64,000 nucleotides of DNA from assembly GCA_964528425.1 (NCBI GenBank), contig CAZGTD010000003.1, positions 1-64,000 on the forward strand. Direction: 5' to 3'. Below the pieces are notes generated by a model. It was given only the letters and a program-made list of their open reading frames with translations, searched no databases and had not been told where the DNA came from. The first letter of the stretch is position 1; each line of letters starts with the position of its first letter. The position numbers and the translations under genes are program-made. Positions 1-8,485 of the stretch are shown here, in pieces. The DNA comes from UBA3263 sp964528425 (GTDB lineage Bacteria > Bacteroidota > Bacteroidia > Bacteroidales > Muribaculaceae).

Positions 1-6
1 TGGGAA

Positions 7-1755
7 TTAGATGCCGAGGTCGGACTTGATGGCGGCGATTTTGGCTTTGGCAGCTGCTTCGGCACTATCGTAGTCGGCGGCAGTGGCCATCTGATGCTGG
101 GCCTCGATATAGAATTTAATTTTCGGTTCGGTACCTGAAGGACGGATTGAAACCTTTGAGCCATCGGCAGTGAAGAACTGCAATACGTTGGAGGTAGTGG
201 GCATATCCATCTTTTCAACCTTGCCGTCGGCCACGGTGCGAACATTCAGATCAGCGTAGTCTTTAATCATAACCACTTGGCTGCCGCCGAGGCTCTTGGG
301 CGGGTTGGCACGGAAGTCTTTCATCATCTGCTGGATTTCTTCAGCACCGGTTTTGCCGGGACGAACAACGGAAATGCCTTCTTCGCGCGAGAATCCGTTT
401 TGCAAATAAATTTCTGCAAGCATCTGACCGAAGTCCATGCCTTTTTCTTTGGCCCATGCACAAGCCTCCGCCATCAGGCAGATAGCGCTGACAGAGTCTT
501 TGTCGCGGCAGAAAGTTTCGGCCAGGAAGCCATAGCTTTCTTCGCCGCCGCCAAGATAGCGCATCGATTCTTCGTTGTCGCGGATAACGGCGGCAATCCA
601 CTTGAAGCCGGTGTAGCAGTCAAACATCTTGATGCCGGCGTTCTTGGCGATGTTTTTGATAATTTCGGTAGTAACAATCGTCTTGACAATATATTCGTTG
701 CCCTTAATCAAACCGAGTTCGCGGTTGCGGGTAATGATATAATTAAGAAGAATCATTACTATTTGGTTACCGTTGATCAACACATATTCGCCCTGATTAT
801 TACGCATTACGCAGCCAATGCGGTCAGCGTCGGGGTCAGAAGCCATTACGATGTCGGCCTGAGTTTCCTTAGCCTTGGCAATAGCCATTGCCATAGCGGG
901 GGCGTTTTCGGGATTCGGAGAATCAACAGTGGGGAAATCGCCGGAAGGGATATCCTGTTCGGGAACGTGGATAATATTATTGAAACCGTAGTTCTTGAGG
1001 CTTTCGGGCACGAGTTTCACACCGGTACCGTGAATGGGGGTGTAAACGATTTTCAGGTCGGCATGTTTCTTAACAATGTCGGGGCTGAGCTGGAGACCCT
1101 TGATTGCGTCGAGGAACTTGCGGTCGATTTCTTCGCCGATAATATGTATGCGGCTCTTATCGCCACCGAATTTGATATCTTTGGGAGTGATTGACGCAAC
1201 GCGGTTAACGATATTAACGTCGTGGGGGGCGATAATCTGTGCACCGTCGCTCCAATAGGCCTTATATCCGTTATATTCCTTAGGATTATGGCTGGCGGTA
1301 ATGTTTACGCCGCTCTGGCATCCGAGTTCGCGGATAGCGAACGAAAGTTCGGGAGTGGGACGGAAGCCGTCGAAAAGATAAACCGTAATGCCGTTAGCAG
1401 AAAAAACGTCGGCAACGATTTCAGCGAATTCGCGCGAATTGTTGCGAACGTCGTGGCCTACGGCAACGCTGATTTCAGGCAGATCCTTGAATGTTTCGTT
1501 CAGATAGTTAGCCAGGCCCTGGGTTGCGGCGCCAACCGTGTAGCGGTTCATGCGGTTAGTACCTGCGCCCATTATGCCGCGCAGACCGCCTGTGCCGAAT
1601 TCGAGGTCGCGATAGAAGCTTTCAATCAGCTGAGTGGGATCGGGGTCATCGAGCATGCGCTTGACCTCGGCGCGGGTTGCGTCGTCATATCCGTCGCCGA
1701 GCCATTCGTTGGCTTTGGCGCGTACTTCTTTAAGGAGTTGTTCGTTAGTGTCCAT
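7..1755 (-). CDS. Phospho-sugar mutase (phosphoglucomutase/phosphomannomutase superfamily)
   Basis: Alpha-D-phosphohexomutase of 582 residues that should interconvert hexose 1- and 6-phosphates in the cytoplasm, feeding nucleotide-sugar synthesis. Visible signatures are the phosphoserine loop TASHNP (residues 153-158), the metal loop DPDADR (307-312), the sugar-binding loop GEESYG (404-409) and the phosphate-binding RPSGTEPK (from 538). Length and order match the long PGM2/PgcA-type subgroup rather than the roughly 460-residue ManB/GlmM type. The complete gene ends at the window edge. A short membrane-protein gene lies 34 bases upstream on the same strand, so the two may be co-transcribed. 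Substrate preference (glucose, mannose or pentose phosphate) cannot be read from sequence. Confidence 0.95.
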   Translation of the reverse strand: MDTNEQLLKEVRAKANEWLGDGYDDATRAEVKRMLDDPDPTQLIESFYRDLEFGTGGLRGIMGAGTNRMNRYTVGAATQGLANYLNETFKDLPEISVAVGHDVRNNSREFAEIVADVFSANGITVYLFDGFRPTPELSFAIRELGCQSGVNITASHNPKEYNGYKAYWSDGAQIIAPHDVNIVNRVASITPKDIKFGGDKSRIHIIGEEIDRKFLDAIKGLQLSPDIVKKHADLKIVYTPIHGTGVKLVPESLKNYGFNNIIHVPEQDIPSGDFPTVDSPNPENAPAMAMAIAKAKETQADIVMASDPDADRIGCVMRNNQGEYVLINGNQIVMILLNYIITRNRELGLIKGNEYIVKTIVTTEIIKNIAKNAGIKMFDCYTGFKWIAAVIRDNEESMRYLGGGEESYGFLAETFCRDKDSVSAICLMAEACAWAKEKGMDFGQMLAEIYLQNGFSREEGISVVRPGKTGAEEIQQMMKDFRANPPKSLGGSQVVMIKDYADLNVRTVADGKVEKMDMPTTSNVLQFFTADGSKVSIRPSGTEPKIKFYIEAQHQMATAADYDSAEAAAKAKIAAIKSDLGI

Positions 1756-1789
1756 TTATTTTGGTTATGGTGTTAATTATTGCGCAAAT

Positions 1790-1954
1790 TTACGCAATAT
1801 AAACGACATTTCCAAGGGTTTGAATAAAAGTAAGAGGAGCGCTCACGTCGTCATCGCCAACCGACATTGCTTCGGTAAGCCAGAGCAGTAGCAGAGCAAT
1901 CAGGATAATAACGCCGATAACGGCCCAAAGGGTGGTTTTAGTTTTCTGTTTCAT
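1790..1954 (-). CDS. Small single-pass membrane protein, 54 residues
   Basis: A short reading frame between folC and the phospho-sugar mutase on the same strand. It begins with a basic stretch (MKQKTKTT), followed by one strongly hydrophobic segment at about residues 9-28 with leucine and isoleucine runs, then an acidic GDDD turn and a short soluble tail. This is a typical N-in, C-out small membrane protein. It fills most of an otherwise empty gap in the direction of its neighbours. I do not recognise a family. The short length means it could be a chance frame, but the charged N-terminus followed directly by a clean hydrophobic helix argues for a real gene. Confidence 0.5.
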   Translation of the reverse strand: MKQKTKTTLWAVIGVIILIALLLLWLTEAMSVGDDDVSAPLTFIQTLGNVVYIA

Positions 1955-2022
1955 TTTTCTCGGTTATTTTAAGTTATGTTATCTTTTAAACAACCGCCTG
2001 CCCCTTTATGTTCATATACGGG

Positions 2023-3261
2023 CTACAGAATTGGAGCCAAAAGGTAGTTGCTTCCCCCTATAAATATGGTTTTTACAGGAAGTGTACGCGCCAGCGCCAG
2101 CGCCTCGATAACAGTTGCAGCAGTGTGGCCACGCAAGCCATGCTCTGCGGCCATAGCCGCAAGTTCTTCCGCAGGAAGGGCGCGATGGGTGTCGGGAGTG
2201 GTAAAAATATACGTTGCATCAGTTGGCATCAGCTCAAGAATTGCCGCTACATCCTTATCGGCAGCAAACCCGCAGATAACGGCCAAAGGCTTTTCCATTC
2301 GCCGGAGTTCGTCGGCAAGATATACCCATGCTCCGGGGTTGTGACCGGTGTCATATACTATCTGTTGCGGCTCATTTTCAAGAATGCTGAGGCGCCCGCG
2401 CAGGCCGGTCAGCTCGCCGACTCGGTCAAAGCCTTGGCGAATCGCTTCGATTGAAACCGGGGGCAGGTAGCGCAACGCTGCCAGTGCAGTTGAGGCATTC
2501 TGAGGCTGAAATGCTCCGCGGAGGGAGCCATGAATCTCTCCGTCGGGATAAAACCAGCTACCGTCATGCAACTCAACGGCTTCTATCGGTTCAACAAACT
2601 CCAGTGGGGCTCCTACCTCCATAGCCCGACACTCAAAAACCCGGCGCACTTCCGCATCAGGGGCATAACCGACAACCGCCGGCACTCCTGGCTTGAAAAT
2701 CCCGGCTTTCTCGGCCGCAATTTCAGCCGGCGTGGACCCGAGCAAACCGGTATGGTCGAGCGAAATATTGGTAACTACGCTAACCAGCGGCGTTATTATA
2801 TTAGTGGAATCGAGACGACCACCAAGTCCAACCTCTATAACAGCAATATCTACTTTTTCGGCCGCAAACCAGCTGAAAGCCATAGCGGTAGTAAGTTCGA
2901 AAAATGAGGGTTGAAGCGGCGAAGCGAGTTGCAGCCAACGCTCAACGAACCCAACAACTTCGGTTTCAGGAATCATTCGGCCATTGACCCGCATTCGCTC
3001 ACGGAAGTCAACGATATGAGGCGAAGTATAGAGCCCCACCCTGTAGCCGGCAGCCTGAAGCACGGCAGCTATGGTCGACGCCGTGGAGCCCTTGCCATTT
3101 GTGCCTCCAACATGTACGGTCTGATAGCTCAATTGCGGGTTTCCATAAAGCCGACAAAGGGTTTCTATAGTTTCAAGACCCGGTTTATAGGCGTCGGCCC
3201 CGTCGCGCGAGAACATTGCTGTTTGGCTGAACAGCCACTCCGTAGTTTCCTTATAGTTCAT
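2023..3261 (-). CDS. folC: Bifunctional dihydrofolate/folylpolyglutamate synthase
   Basis: Mur-ligase-family enzyme of 412 residues that adds L-glutamate to dihydropteroate and to tetrahydrofolates using ATP, in the cytoplasm. The P-loop GTNGKGST is at residues 53-60. The downstream Mur-ligase motif with DHTGLLG and the conserved AAEKAGIFK stretch follow near residues 165-190, and YDTGHNPGA marks the C-terminal domain. The start chosen lies only four bases past a -7 promoter box (TAAATTTG), which implies a leaderless or nearly leaderless mRNA. The gene is divergent from a TonB-dependent receptor and shares an interleaved promoter region with it. folD, another folate gene, lies elsewhere in the window. 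Confidence 0.95.
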   Translation of the reverse strand: MNYKETTEWLFSQTAMFSRDGADAYKPGLETIETLCRLYGNPQLSYQTVHVGGTNGKGSTASTIAAVLQAAGYRVGLYTSPHIVDFRERMRVNGRMIPETEVVGFVERWLQLASPLQPSFFELTTAMAFSWFAAEKVDIAVIEVGLGGRLDSTNIITPLVSVVTNISLDHTGLLGSTPAEIAAEKAGIFKPGVPAVVGYAPDAEVRRVFECRAMEVGAPLEFVEPIEAVELHDGSWFYPDGEIHGSLRGAFQPQNASTALAALRYLPPVSIEAIRQGFDRVGELTGLRGRLSILENEPQQIVYDTGHNPGAWVYLADELRRMEKPLAVICGFAADKDVAAILELMPTDATYIFTTPDTHRALPAEELAAMAAEHGLRGHTAATVIEALALARTLPVKTIFIGGSNYLLAPIL

Positions 3262-3265
3262 AGTG

Positions 3266-3297
3266 CAAATTTACGCGTTTTTTTTGTTTCCGGCAAA
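3266..3297 (-). promoter_or_regulatory. folC promoter (-33 TTTG, N20, -7 TAAATTTG)
   Basis: On the minus strand TTTG (3297-3294) is followed after exactly 20 bases by TAAATTTG (3273-3266), an exact match to the Bacteroidota TTTG/TAnnTTTG consensus. Only four bases separate the -7 box from the folC ATG, so the transcript probably begins at or next to the start codon. Confidence 0.8.
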
Positions 3298-3312
3298 AGT
3301 TTCGTAACTTTG
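3283..3312 (+). promoter_or_regulatory. TonB-receptor promoter (-33 TTTG, N18, -7 TAACTTTG)
   Basis: TTTG at 3283-3286 and TAACTTTG at 3305-3312 with 18 bases between. The receptor ATG follows the -7 box after five bases. The -33 element lies inside the folC promoter on the other strand, so RNA polymerase should be unable to occupy both at once. Confidence 0.75.
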
Positions 3313-3317
3313 CAAAA

Positions 3318-5261
3318 ATGTTAGGCTCCGCGCTATACATAATGAGCGTTATGGCTCTCGCCCCTGTTGCTGGCGACACGCTGCAGACCGTTGAGGTTAT
3401 CGGGCAGCGGCCTACGGCGCAGTCGCTCCAAGTTCTTTCGGGCGAGGAGCTGCAGCGGCTCAGCAGCCATTCTGTAGCCGATGCCATCCGCTACTTCGGC
3501 GGAGTTGAAGTCAAGGACTACGGCGGAGTTGGAGGAGTTAAAACCGTCAACGTCCGCTCAATGGGCGCGAGCCATGTCGGGGTGACCTACGACGGCATTG
3601 TGTTGGGCAACGCCCAGAACGGCCAGATTGATCTGGGTCAATTCGGGCTGGAAAACATCGACGAAATATCGTTGACCACCGGGCGGCAACCTATTTTATT
3701 GCAACCGGCCCGTGAATTCGGTGCGGCAGCACAAGTTGCGCTGAAATCGCATCGTCCTGTTTTCAGCCCTACTGAGCGCCCCTGGCGGCTCAAGGCGCAG
3801 CTTTCGGGCGGTTCATTCGACTTTATAGGGGGCAACGTTATGGTTGAGTCGCGGCTGTCGGAGCGTGTCAACGCATCGGTCAGCATAAATGCCCTCAATG
3901 CCTCCGGCCGCTATAAGTTCCGGTTCAGGGAATACACCTCAACCGGAGCGTTGGCCTACGACACAACGGCGGTGAGACACAACGGCGACATTTTAGCTAC
4001 CCGGCTCGAAGCCAACCTTTTCGGCACTCTATCTTCCGGTTCGTGGAACGCAAAAGCATATACCTACTATTCTAACCGCGGAGTTCCCGGGGCTATTGTA
4101 GCTAATGTTTGGCGCCGCGGTGAACGCCTGCGCGATTCAAATTCCTTTTTGCAGGGAAGTTATCGCGGTCGGTGGGGCAAATGGCAGCTGCTATGTAACG
4201 CTAAATACGCTTATTACGATACATATTACAAAAACAACGACACGCGAACCATAACCACCGCCCATCGCTACCGCCAACACGAAGGCTACATATCGGCGGC
4301 CGGACAGTTCAACATATTTGACAATTGGGCGTTAAATCTGAGCTATGATCTGCAAATCAACCAAATGACAGCAGACCTAACGGGTTTTCAAACTCCGGTC
4401 AGATGGACAAATATGCTGGCTGCGGGCACGGAACTTCAGGTTGCTTCGGTAATTATTCAAGCCTGCGGTATGGCAACTTTTGTAAACGACAAAGTAGGCT
4501 CACGAAAGTCGTCGTTAAATGCTTTTACGCCCTCTCTCAGCCTGACCTGGCAGCCTATAAGTGACTTCCAGCTGAGGACTACGGGAAAACGGAGTTTCCG
4601 AATGCCCACCTTCAACGATTTATATTATACCGACGCCGGCAATGCATTCCTGCGCCCGGAGCGCGTGGGCCAGATTGACGTTGGTGCTGTTTATGAGCGT
4701 AAGCGAGCGAATCAACTCTTCGAGTTAATTCGCGTAAGTATCGATGGATTCTATAACCGGGTGAGCGACAAAATCATAGCCTACCCTAAGGGGCAGCAAT
4801 TCCGCTGGACCATGTTGAACCTTGGCGAAGTGGATATCCGCGGACTCGAAGCGGGCGCGCGCTTGAGTATATCCCCCCACCCCGACTGGCAGCTTGGAGT
4901 GCGGGGTCAATATACCTTTCAGAAAGCCATCGACATTACCGACAGCGCCGACAGTTATTACCGCAACCAGATTCCGTATACTCCGCGCCATTCAGCTTCG
5001 GCCACGGCAACAGCCCGATGGCGAATGGTTCAACTTAACTATAGCTTTCTCTACGTTGGTCGGCGCTGGAATCAGCAGGAAAACATTCAGAGGAATCTCA
5101 TGCAACCATGGTCAACTTCCGACATGAGCCTGTCGGCCGACCTGCGCAACTGGCGCATCCAGCTCGAAATCAACAACATGCTGAATCAGCACTACGCGGT
5201 GATATTAAACTATCCGATGCCCGGACGGAACTTCCGCGTAACGCTGACCTACAGCTTGTAA
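3318..5261 (+). CDS. TonB-dependent outer-membrane receptor
   Basis: Outer-membrane receptor of 647 residues, expected to import a scarce ligand using TonB energy. A plug domain starts around residue 20 (VEVIGQ, then EELQRLSSHSVADAIRYFGG, then VRSMGASHVGVTYDG). A long beta-barrel with alternating aromatic strands follows, ending in an aromatic terminal strand (RNFRVTLTYSL). The N-terminus is a short hydrophobic signal without basic residues, ending near APVAGD. The family resembles BtuB/CirA-type receptors rather than the much larger SusC proteins, and no SusD neighbour is present, so the ligand could be a cobamide, haem or siderophore; none can be assigned. Its 3' end overlaps the convergent lipoprotein gene by 13 bases. 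Confidence 0.9.
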   Translation: MLGSALYIMSVMALAPVAGDTLQTVEVIGQRPTAQSLQVLSGEELQRLSSHSVADAIRYFGGVEVKDYGGVGGVKTVNVRSMGASHVGVTYDGIVLGNAQNGQIDLGQFGLENIDEISLTTGRQPILLQPAREFGAAAQVALKSHRPVFSPTERPWRLKAQLSGGSFDFIGGNVMVESRLSERVNASVSINALNASGRYKFRFREYTSTGALAYDTTAVRHNGDILATRLEANLFGTLSSGSWNAKAYTYYSNRGVPGAIVANVWRRGERLRDSNSFLQGSYRGRWGKWQLLCNAKYAYYDTYYKNNDTRTITTAHRYRQHEGYISAAGQFNIFDNWALNLSYDLQINQMTADLTGFQTPVRWTNMLAAGTELQVASVIIQACGMATFVNDKVGSRKSSLNAFTPSLSLTWQPISDFQLRTTGKRSFRMPTFNDLYYTDAGNAFLRPERVGQIDVGAVYERKRANQLFELIRVSIDGFYNRVSDKIIAYPKGQQFRWTMLNLGEVDIRGLEAGARLSISPHPDWQLGVRGQYTFQKAIDITDSADSYYRNQIPYTPRHSASATATARWRMVQLNYSFLYVGRRWNQQENIQRNLMQPWSTSDMSLSADLRNWRIQLEINNMLNQHYAVILNYPMPGRNFRVTLTYSL

Positions 5262-6706
5262 ATCAAACTTGCATTTGTCATTGCCACGGGCCACAGGAAC
5301 GAACCCTTGAGCTGCTGACCTTCAACGATTTCAGTCTTTGTTGCAGAGACTACATTATTGAGGAGTTGCTCTCCGCAACCTACACATTGGGTATTTTTCG
5401 CTCCTCCACAGAGCATTATGCCGCCGTTGGCCGAAGCATCTGCCGCTTTCAACCCATTATTGGTCGCGAATGCGTAGAGCACACCGCCGGTAATCGTTGC
5501 CACGCCGTCACAGCCGATAGCGGTCGAGCCGGCACCAATGGCACTGATGCTTACGCCGCCTGCGGCTATATTCAGCGAACCGTGAACATTCAAGCCCTTG
5601 GGAACGGAAGAGTCCAGATCGCCGGCCTCCGCAATGCCGCTCAGCGCAATTTTCAGCAGCGAACCATTGATTGTCATATTGCCGTCGGAGGTTATGCCCT
5701 TGCCGCCGTTAGCCGGAGAAGTCAGCGAGATAGAGCCGCCGGTTATACTAACATTCATATCAGACTTCATGCAAGCAGCCGAACTCATCAGGCCATCGGT
5801 GTCAACGGCCGGAGCTCCGGAAGCATATAGCGTAACCTTGCCGCCACGTACGGAAATATTCGCATCGCTCTTCATCGCTTTTCCGGCCGGCGCGGAAGTA
5901 TTTGCGTAAACATATCCACCGGTAATTTCTATGCCGCGAAAATCGTTATTAACGCCGGAGCCTTTAACATGGATTGCGTTTTTGGCTGCATCCGTAACAG
6001 CAAGCGTAACTCCGGGATTTACGAAAAGATAGCCATCGGTCACAAGTCCATGGCGATAATGCCCCTCGATTTGAAGAAGGCCGTCGCCGCAAAGAACGAT
6101 ATGGTCTTCGGCAAACAGACACCCCTTGCGCTGCTCGCTGCTTGTAAGATAGTTAGAGCCATCGGCAAGACGGTTTTCGCCTCTGACAACGAGAAACATT
6201 CTCTTTTTAATCTGGTCGTTGATTGCCGGACGGTCAACAGCAGTGAGCGTCAGGTTATTCAATTCGAGCATGTGTTTATAGTTTCCGGTCAGTCGTAAAG
6301 AGCCGCAGTCAGAGCTACCGCTCGCGACTATGCGCACGGACCTTACATCGCCGAGAGCCAAACTTACGTTAGCTCCGGTAACCGTTGCGGCTACTCCGGC
6401 TTCATCAGCGCCGCTGACAGTTGCTTCCGAACCGTTAAACACTACTTTGATAACATTATCCCACTGAGTTAGCGTTGGGTTTAAGTCGGGATTACCCTGA
6501 GGATAAGATTCAGAGTCTGTTGCCCGTTCGCCTGCATAAGGGGCTACGCTGTAATCGAATACGGGAATTTCCCCGGGATGATATACGGGCGTTTCGCCCT
6601 CTCCCGGAACAATAATCGAAGACTCCGGCTCCGGATTCGGCGCGGGATTGGAACAAGAAGCAAGGGCAATAGCTGAGAAAGCAGCAAGTATGAGTTTAAC
6701 GTTCAT
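5249..6706 (-). CDS. Beta-helix carbohydrate-binding lipoprotein (Cthe_2159/DUF4353-like)
   Basis: A 485-residue surface or periplasmic lipoprotein. The N-terminal signal ends in a lipobox (ALASC, Cys at about 18), followed by a Pro/Glu-rich linker. From about residue 90 onward the chain is made of short glycine- and asparagine-rich repeats (for example GIEITGGYVYANTSA, NISVRGGKVTLYASG, NVSITGGSISL), the pattern of a right-handed beta-helix. The repeat style and the AMKSD/GIKSDGN-type turns match the Cthe_2159 family, whose founding member binds plant polysaccharides. I infer glycan binding, not enzymatic cleavage. It ends convergently into the TonB receptor and is followed ten bases downstream of its start by the nitrilase gene end. 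Confidence 0.8.
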   Translation of the reverse strand: MNVKLILAAFSAIALASCSNPAPNPEPESSIIVPGEGETPVYHPGEIPVFDYSVAPYAGERATDSESYPQGNPDLNPTLTQWDNVIKVVFNGSEATVSGADEAGVAATVTGANVSLALGDVRSVRIVASGSSDCGSLRLTGNYKHMLELNNLTLTAVDRPAINDQIKKRMFLVVRGENRLADGSNYLTSSEQRKGCLFAEDHIVLCGDGLLQIEGHYRHGLVTDGYLFVNPGVTLAVTDAAKNAIHVKGSGVNNDFRGIEITGGYVYANTSAPAGKAMKSDANISVRGGKVTLYASGAPAVDTDGLMSSAACMKSDMNVSITGGSISLTSPANGGKGITSDGNMTINGSLLKIALSGIAEAGDLDSSVPKGLNVHGSLNIAAGGVSISAIGAGSTAIGCDGVATITGGVLYAFATNNGLKAADASANGGIMLCGGAKNTQCVGCGEQLLNNVVSATKTEIVEGQQLKGSFLWPVAMTNASLIYKL

Positions 6707-6715
6707 CGGCGTTAG

Positions 6716-7525
6716 TTAATATTTTATTGAAAAATCGTCGGAATCAAGGCCGGCGGGCATATATTCGCGGAGTTTGGCCAAGCCTTCGGGGTCGGTGGTG
6801 AAATAAATGGTTTCGGAGGCATCGGCCGTGCAGAGGCGAGTGCCGATATAATCCCAGGCAAAGGTCAGGCCGTCGTAGTCGCCATATTCATCTGAGCCGC
6901 TGCGGTTTGCGACAACCATATATGCCTGATTCTCAATTGCACGCGCCTGCGACAGAGCTTCAAGAGCAACGGCCCTTGATTGAGGCCAGTTGGCGGGAAG
7001 AAGGAAAATATCATAGGCGTAGCGACCATGGGTCATTGTGTTTCTGCACCAAACCGGGAAGCGCAAGTCGTAGCACACGCCCAAAGCAATATTCCAGCCG
7101 CGGAAGCGGACAACCGGATATGTTGACCGTCCGCCTGTCAGAATCTCCGCTTCAGGAGAAACATGAAAAAGATGCCGCTTGTTAACAAACGCCGCATCGC
7201 CCGTCGGCTCAATGAAAAAGCCACGGTTATAAAATTCGGTGGAAGCCTCGTTGCGGGCGAGCATACTGCCGGCGATTGCAATGCGTTTTTTTGCAGCGAA
7301 CTCGCGCAATCGCCCGAGAGTAGGCCCGTTGTCAGGCTCCGCAAGGCGCACAACAACATCCATGTCGGCAATGAAACCGGTTGAAAAGAGTTCGGGCAGA
7401 ACAACAACGTCAACCCCGGCTTTCAAATTATCGATTGCGGCCTCAACAGCCTTAAGATTGGCATCGCGGTTGGCCCAGGCAATATTTAACGGTACGATAG
7501 CTATGGTTAGTGGAGCAGGCATCAT
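6716..7525 (-). CDS. Nitrilase-family amidohydrolase (omega-amidase, YafV-like)
   Basis: Cytoplasmic C-N hydrolase of 269 residues. The catalytic triad is visible: Glu in LPELFSTGF (about residue 43), Lys in FVNKRHLF (about 137) and Cys in GVCYDLRFPVW (about 171). The CYDLRFP motif and the length fit omega-amidases that hydrolyse alpha-ketoglutaramate or alpha-ketosuccinamate, a repair/salvage reaction after glutamine transamination. The start codon overlaps the stop of the upstream acyltransferase as ATGA, so translation is probably coupled. Other nitrilase-branch substrates remain possible. Confidence 0.88.
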   Translation of the reverse strand: MMPAPLTIAIVPLNIAWANRDANLKAVEAAIDNLKAGVDVVVLPELFSTGFIADMDVVVRLAEPDNGPTLGRLREFAAKKRIAIAGSMLARNEASTEFYNRGFFIEPTGDAAFVNKRHLFHVSPEAEILTGGRSTYPVVRFRGWNIALGVCYDLRFPVWCRNTMTHGRYAYDIFLLPANWPQSRAVALEALSQARAIENQAYMVVANRSGSDEYGDYDGLTFAWDYIGTRLCTADASETIYFTTDPEGLAKLREYMPAGLDSDDFSIKY

Positions 7526-8067
7526 TCAATAGTGAATTTTTCGGGATATTTACCTTCAAACGGGGCATAGTAAGATTTAACCGCCCGCATATCGGCGTCA
7601 ATATCGCCGGTAGGCTCAAAAACCCGTTCCATAACAATGGTTTTGGTTTTAAAGTCGATGGCGGCGAGACATACGGGCACGCCTGTTGCATAGGCAACGC
7701 GCAAGAATCCTGTGTGCCAGTTCGGCTGCCTTGAACGCGTCCCTTCGGGTGTGATGGCAATGCGGAGAGTCGAAGCCGTGTTGAAGCGGTCAATAAGCTG
7801 CTCGACCAACGAGCGGCCGGGCTCGTGACCAACCGCAACTCCGCCTATAGCACGGAAGAAATAGCCCAAGGGCCAGAAAAACCATGCTTTCTTCATGAGG
7901 AAACCGGCGGAGCGGCCAACGGAACGTATGGCCAACTCACCGAGAATGAAATCCCAGTTCGAGGTGTGAGGGGCCACGCAGATTATCGCTTTCGAAAAAT
8001 CGGGAACTCCAACCTTAACCGTCCACCCGGTCAACCTCAGCAACCGGCAGCAGAGAAATTGAATCAT
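7522..8067 (-). CDS. PlsC-like 1-acylglycerol-3-phosphate acyltransferase
   Basis: Membrane-associated acyltransferase of about 181 residues. The HX4D catalytic motif reads HTSNWD, the second block is the conserved phosphate-binding ITPEGTRS segment, and an aromatic hydrophobic stretch (AWFFWPLGYFF) lies between them. It should acylate a lysophospholipid or a related alcohol in phospholipid or ornithine-lipid synthesis. I place the start at 8067 because this ATG overlaps the upstream stop as ATGA. A longer in-frame extension to 8109 would overlap the upstream gene by 46 bases and adds no domain. Confidence 0.85.
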   Translation of the reverse strand: MIQFLCCRLLRLTGWTVKVGVPDFSKAIICVAPHTSNWDFILGELAIRSVGRSAGFLMKKAWFFWPLGYFFRAIGGVAVGHEPGRSLVEQLIDRFNTASTLRIAITPEGTRSRQPNWHTGFLRVAYATGVPVCLAAIDFKTKTIVMERVFEPTGDIDADMRAVKSYYAPFEGKYPEKFTIE

Positions 8068-8399
8068 TCCTTGGCCAGACCGGCAATCTGGTTCATGCGG
8101 TGAACGCATTCCGACAAGGCAGCATTGAACTGCTTATGGAGAGTGCGGAATGCCTGGCGGGTATACGCCGACTTGGCCTTGCGATATTCGGCTTCGGTAG
8201 CAAAATCGCGCGGCGACTTATCGAACGAGAAATTAGTGTGGGCAATCGTTGATTCCTGAAGAACGGCTAAATCAACAATCAGCTGGTTAACTTCGGGGAG
8301 TTTGTCAGCGGGGCAAATTTCACCGATAATCAGGCATTCGCCAACAAGGTCGCCGCAAATATAGCGTATCTGTTTCTTTAAAGTTCTTTTGCTTTGCAT
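8064..8399 (-). CDS. Conserved hypothetical protein, 111 residues
   Basis: A mostly helical, charged protein of 111 residues without signal peptide or membrane segment, beginning with a basic stretch (MQSKRTLKKQIRYICGDL). I do not recognise its function; proteins of this size and flavour are common conserved hypotheticals in Bacteroidales. It is the first gene of a tightly overlapping unit with the PlsC-like acyltransferase and the nitrilase, and has a good promoter of its own 52 bases upstream. Its context does not say whether it works with lipid metabolism. Confidence 0.8.
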   Translation of the reverse strand: MQSKRTLKKQIRYICGDLVGECLIIGEICPADKLPEVNQLIVDLAVLQESTIAHTNFSFDKSPRDFATEAEYRKAKSAYTRQAFRTLHKQFNAALSECVHRMNQIAGLAKE

Positions 8400-8451
8400 A
8401 TTGAATAAGTTCTAATGGTTATGTTTCTATAATTAAAACGTTTCAGCGAGT

Positions 8452-8485
8452 CAAAATTACGAAATATTTTTGACAAAATTGCAAA
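8452..8485 (-). promoter_or_regulatory. Promoter of the 8064-8399 operon (TTTG, N22, TAATTTTG)
   Basis: On the minus strand TTTG (8485-8482) and TAATTTTG (8459-8452) are 22 bases apart. The expected leader is about 50 bases. The element interleaves with the oppositely directed promoter at 8469-8501. Confidence 0.65.

Noticed and set aside
277..1194. A 305-codon plus-strand frame opposite the phospho-sugar mutase.
   Set aside because: Antisense shadow of a gene with full catalytic motifs; no promoter, no domain.
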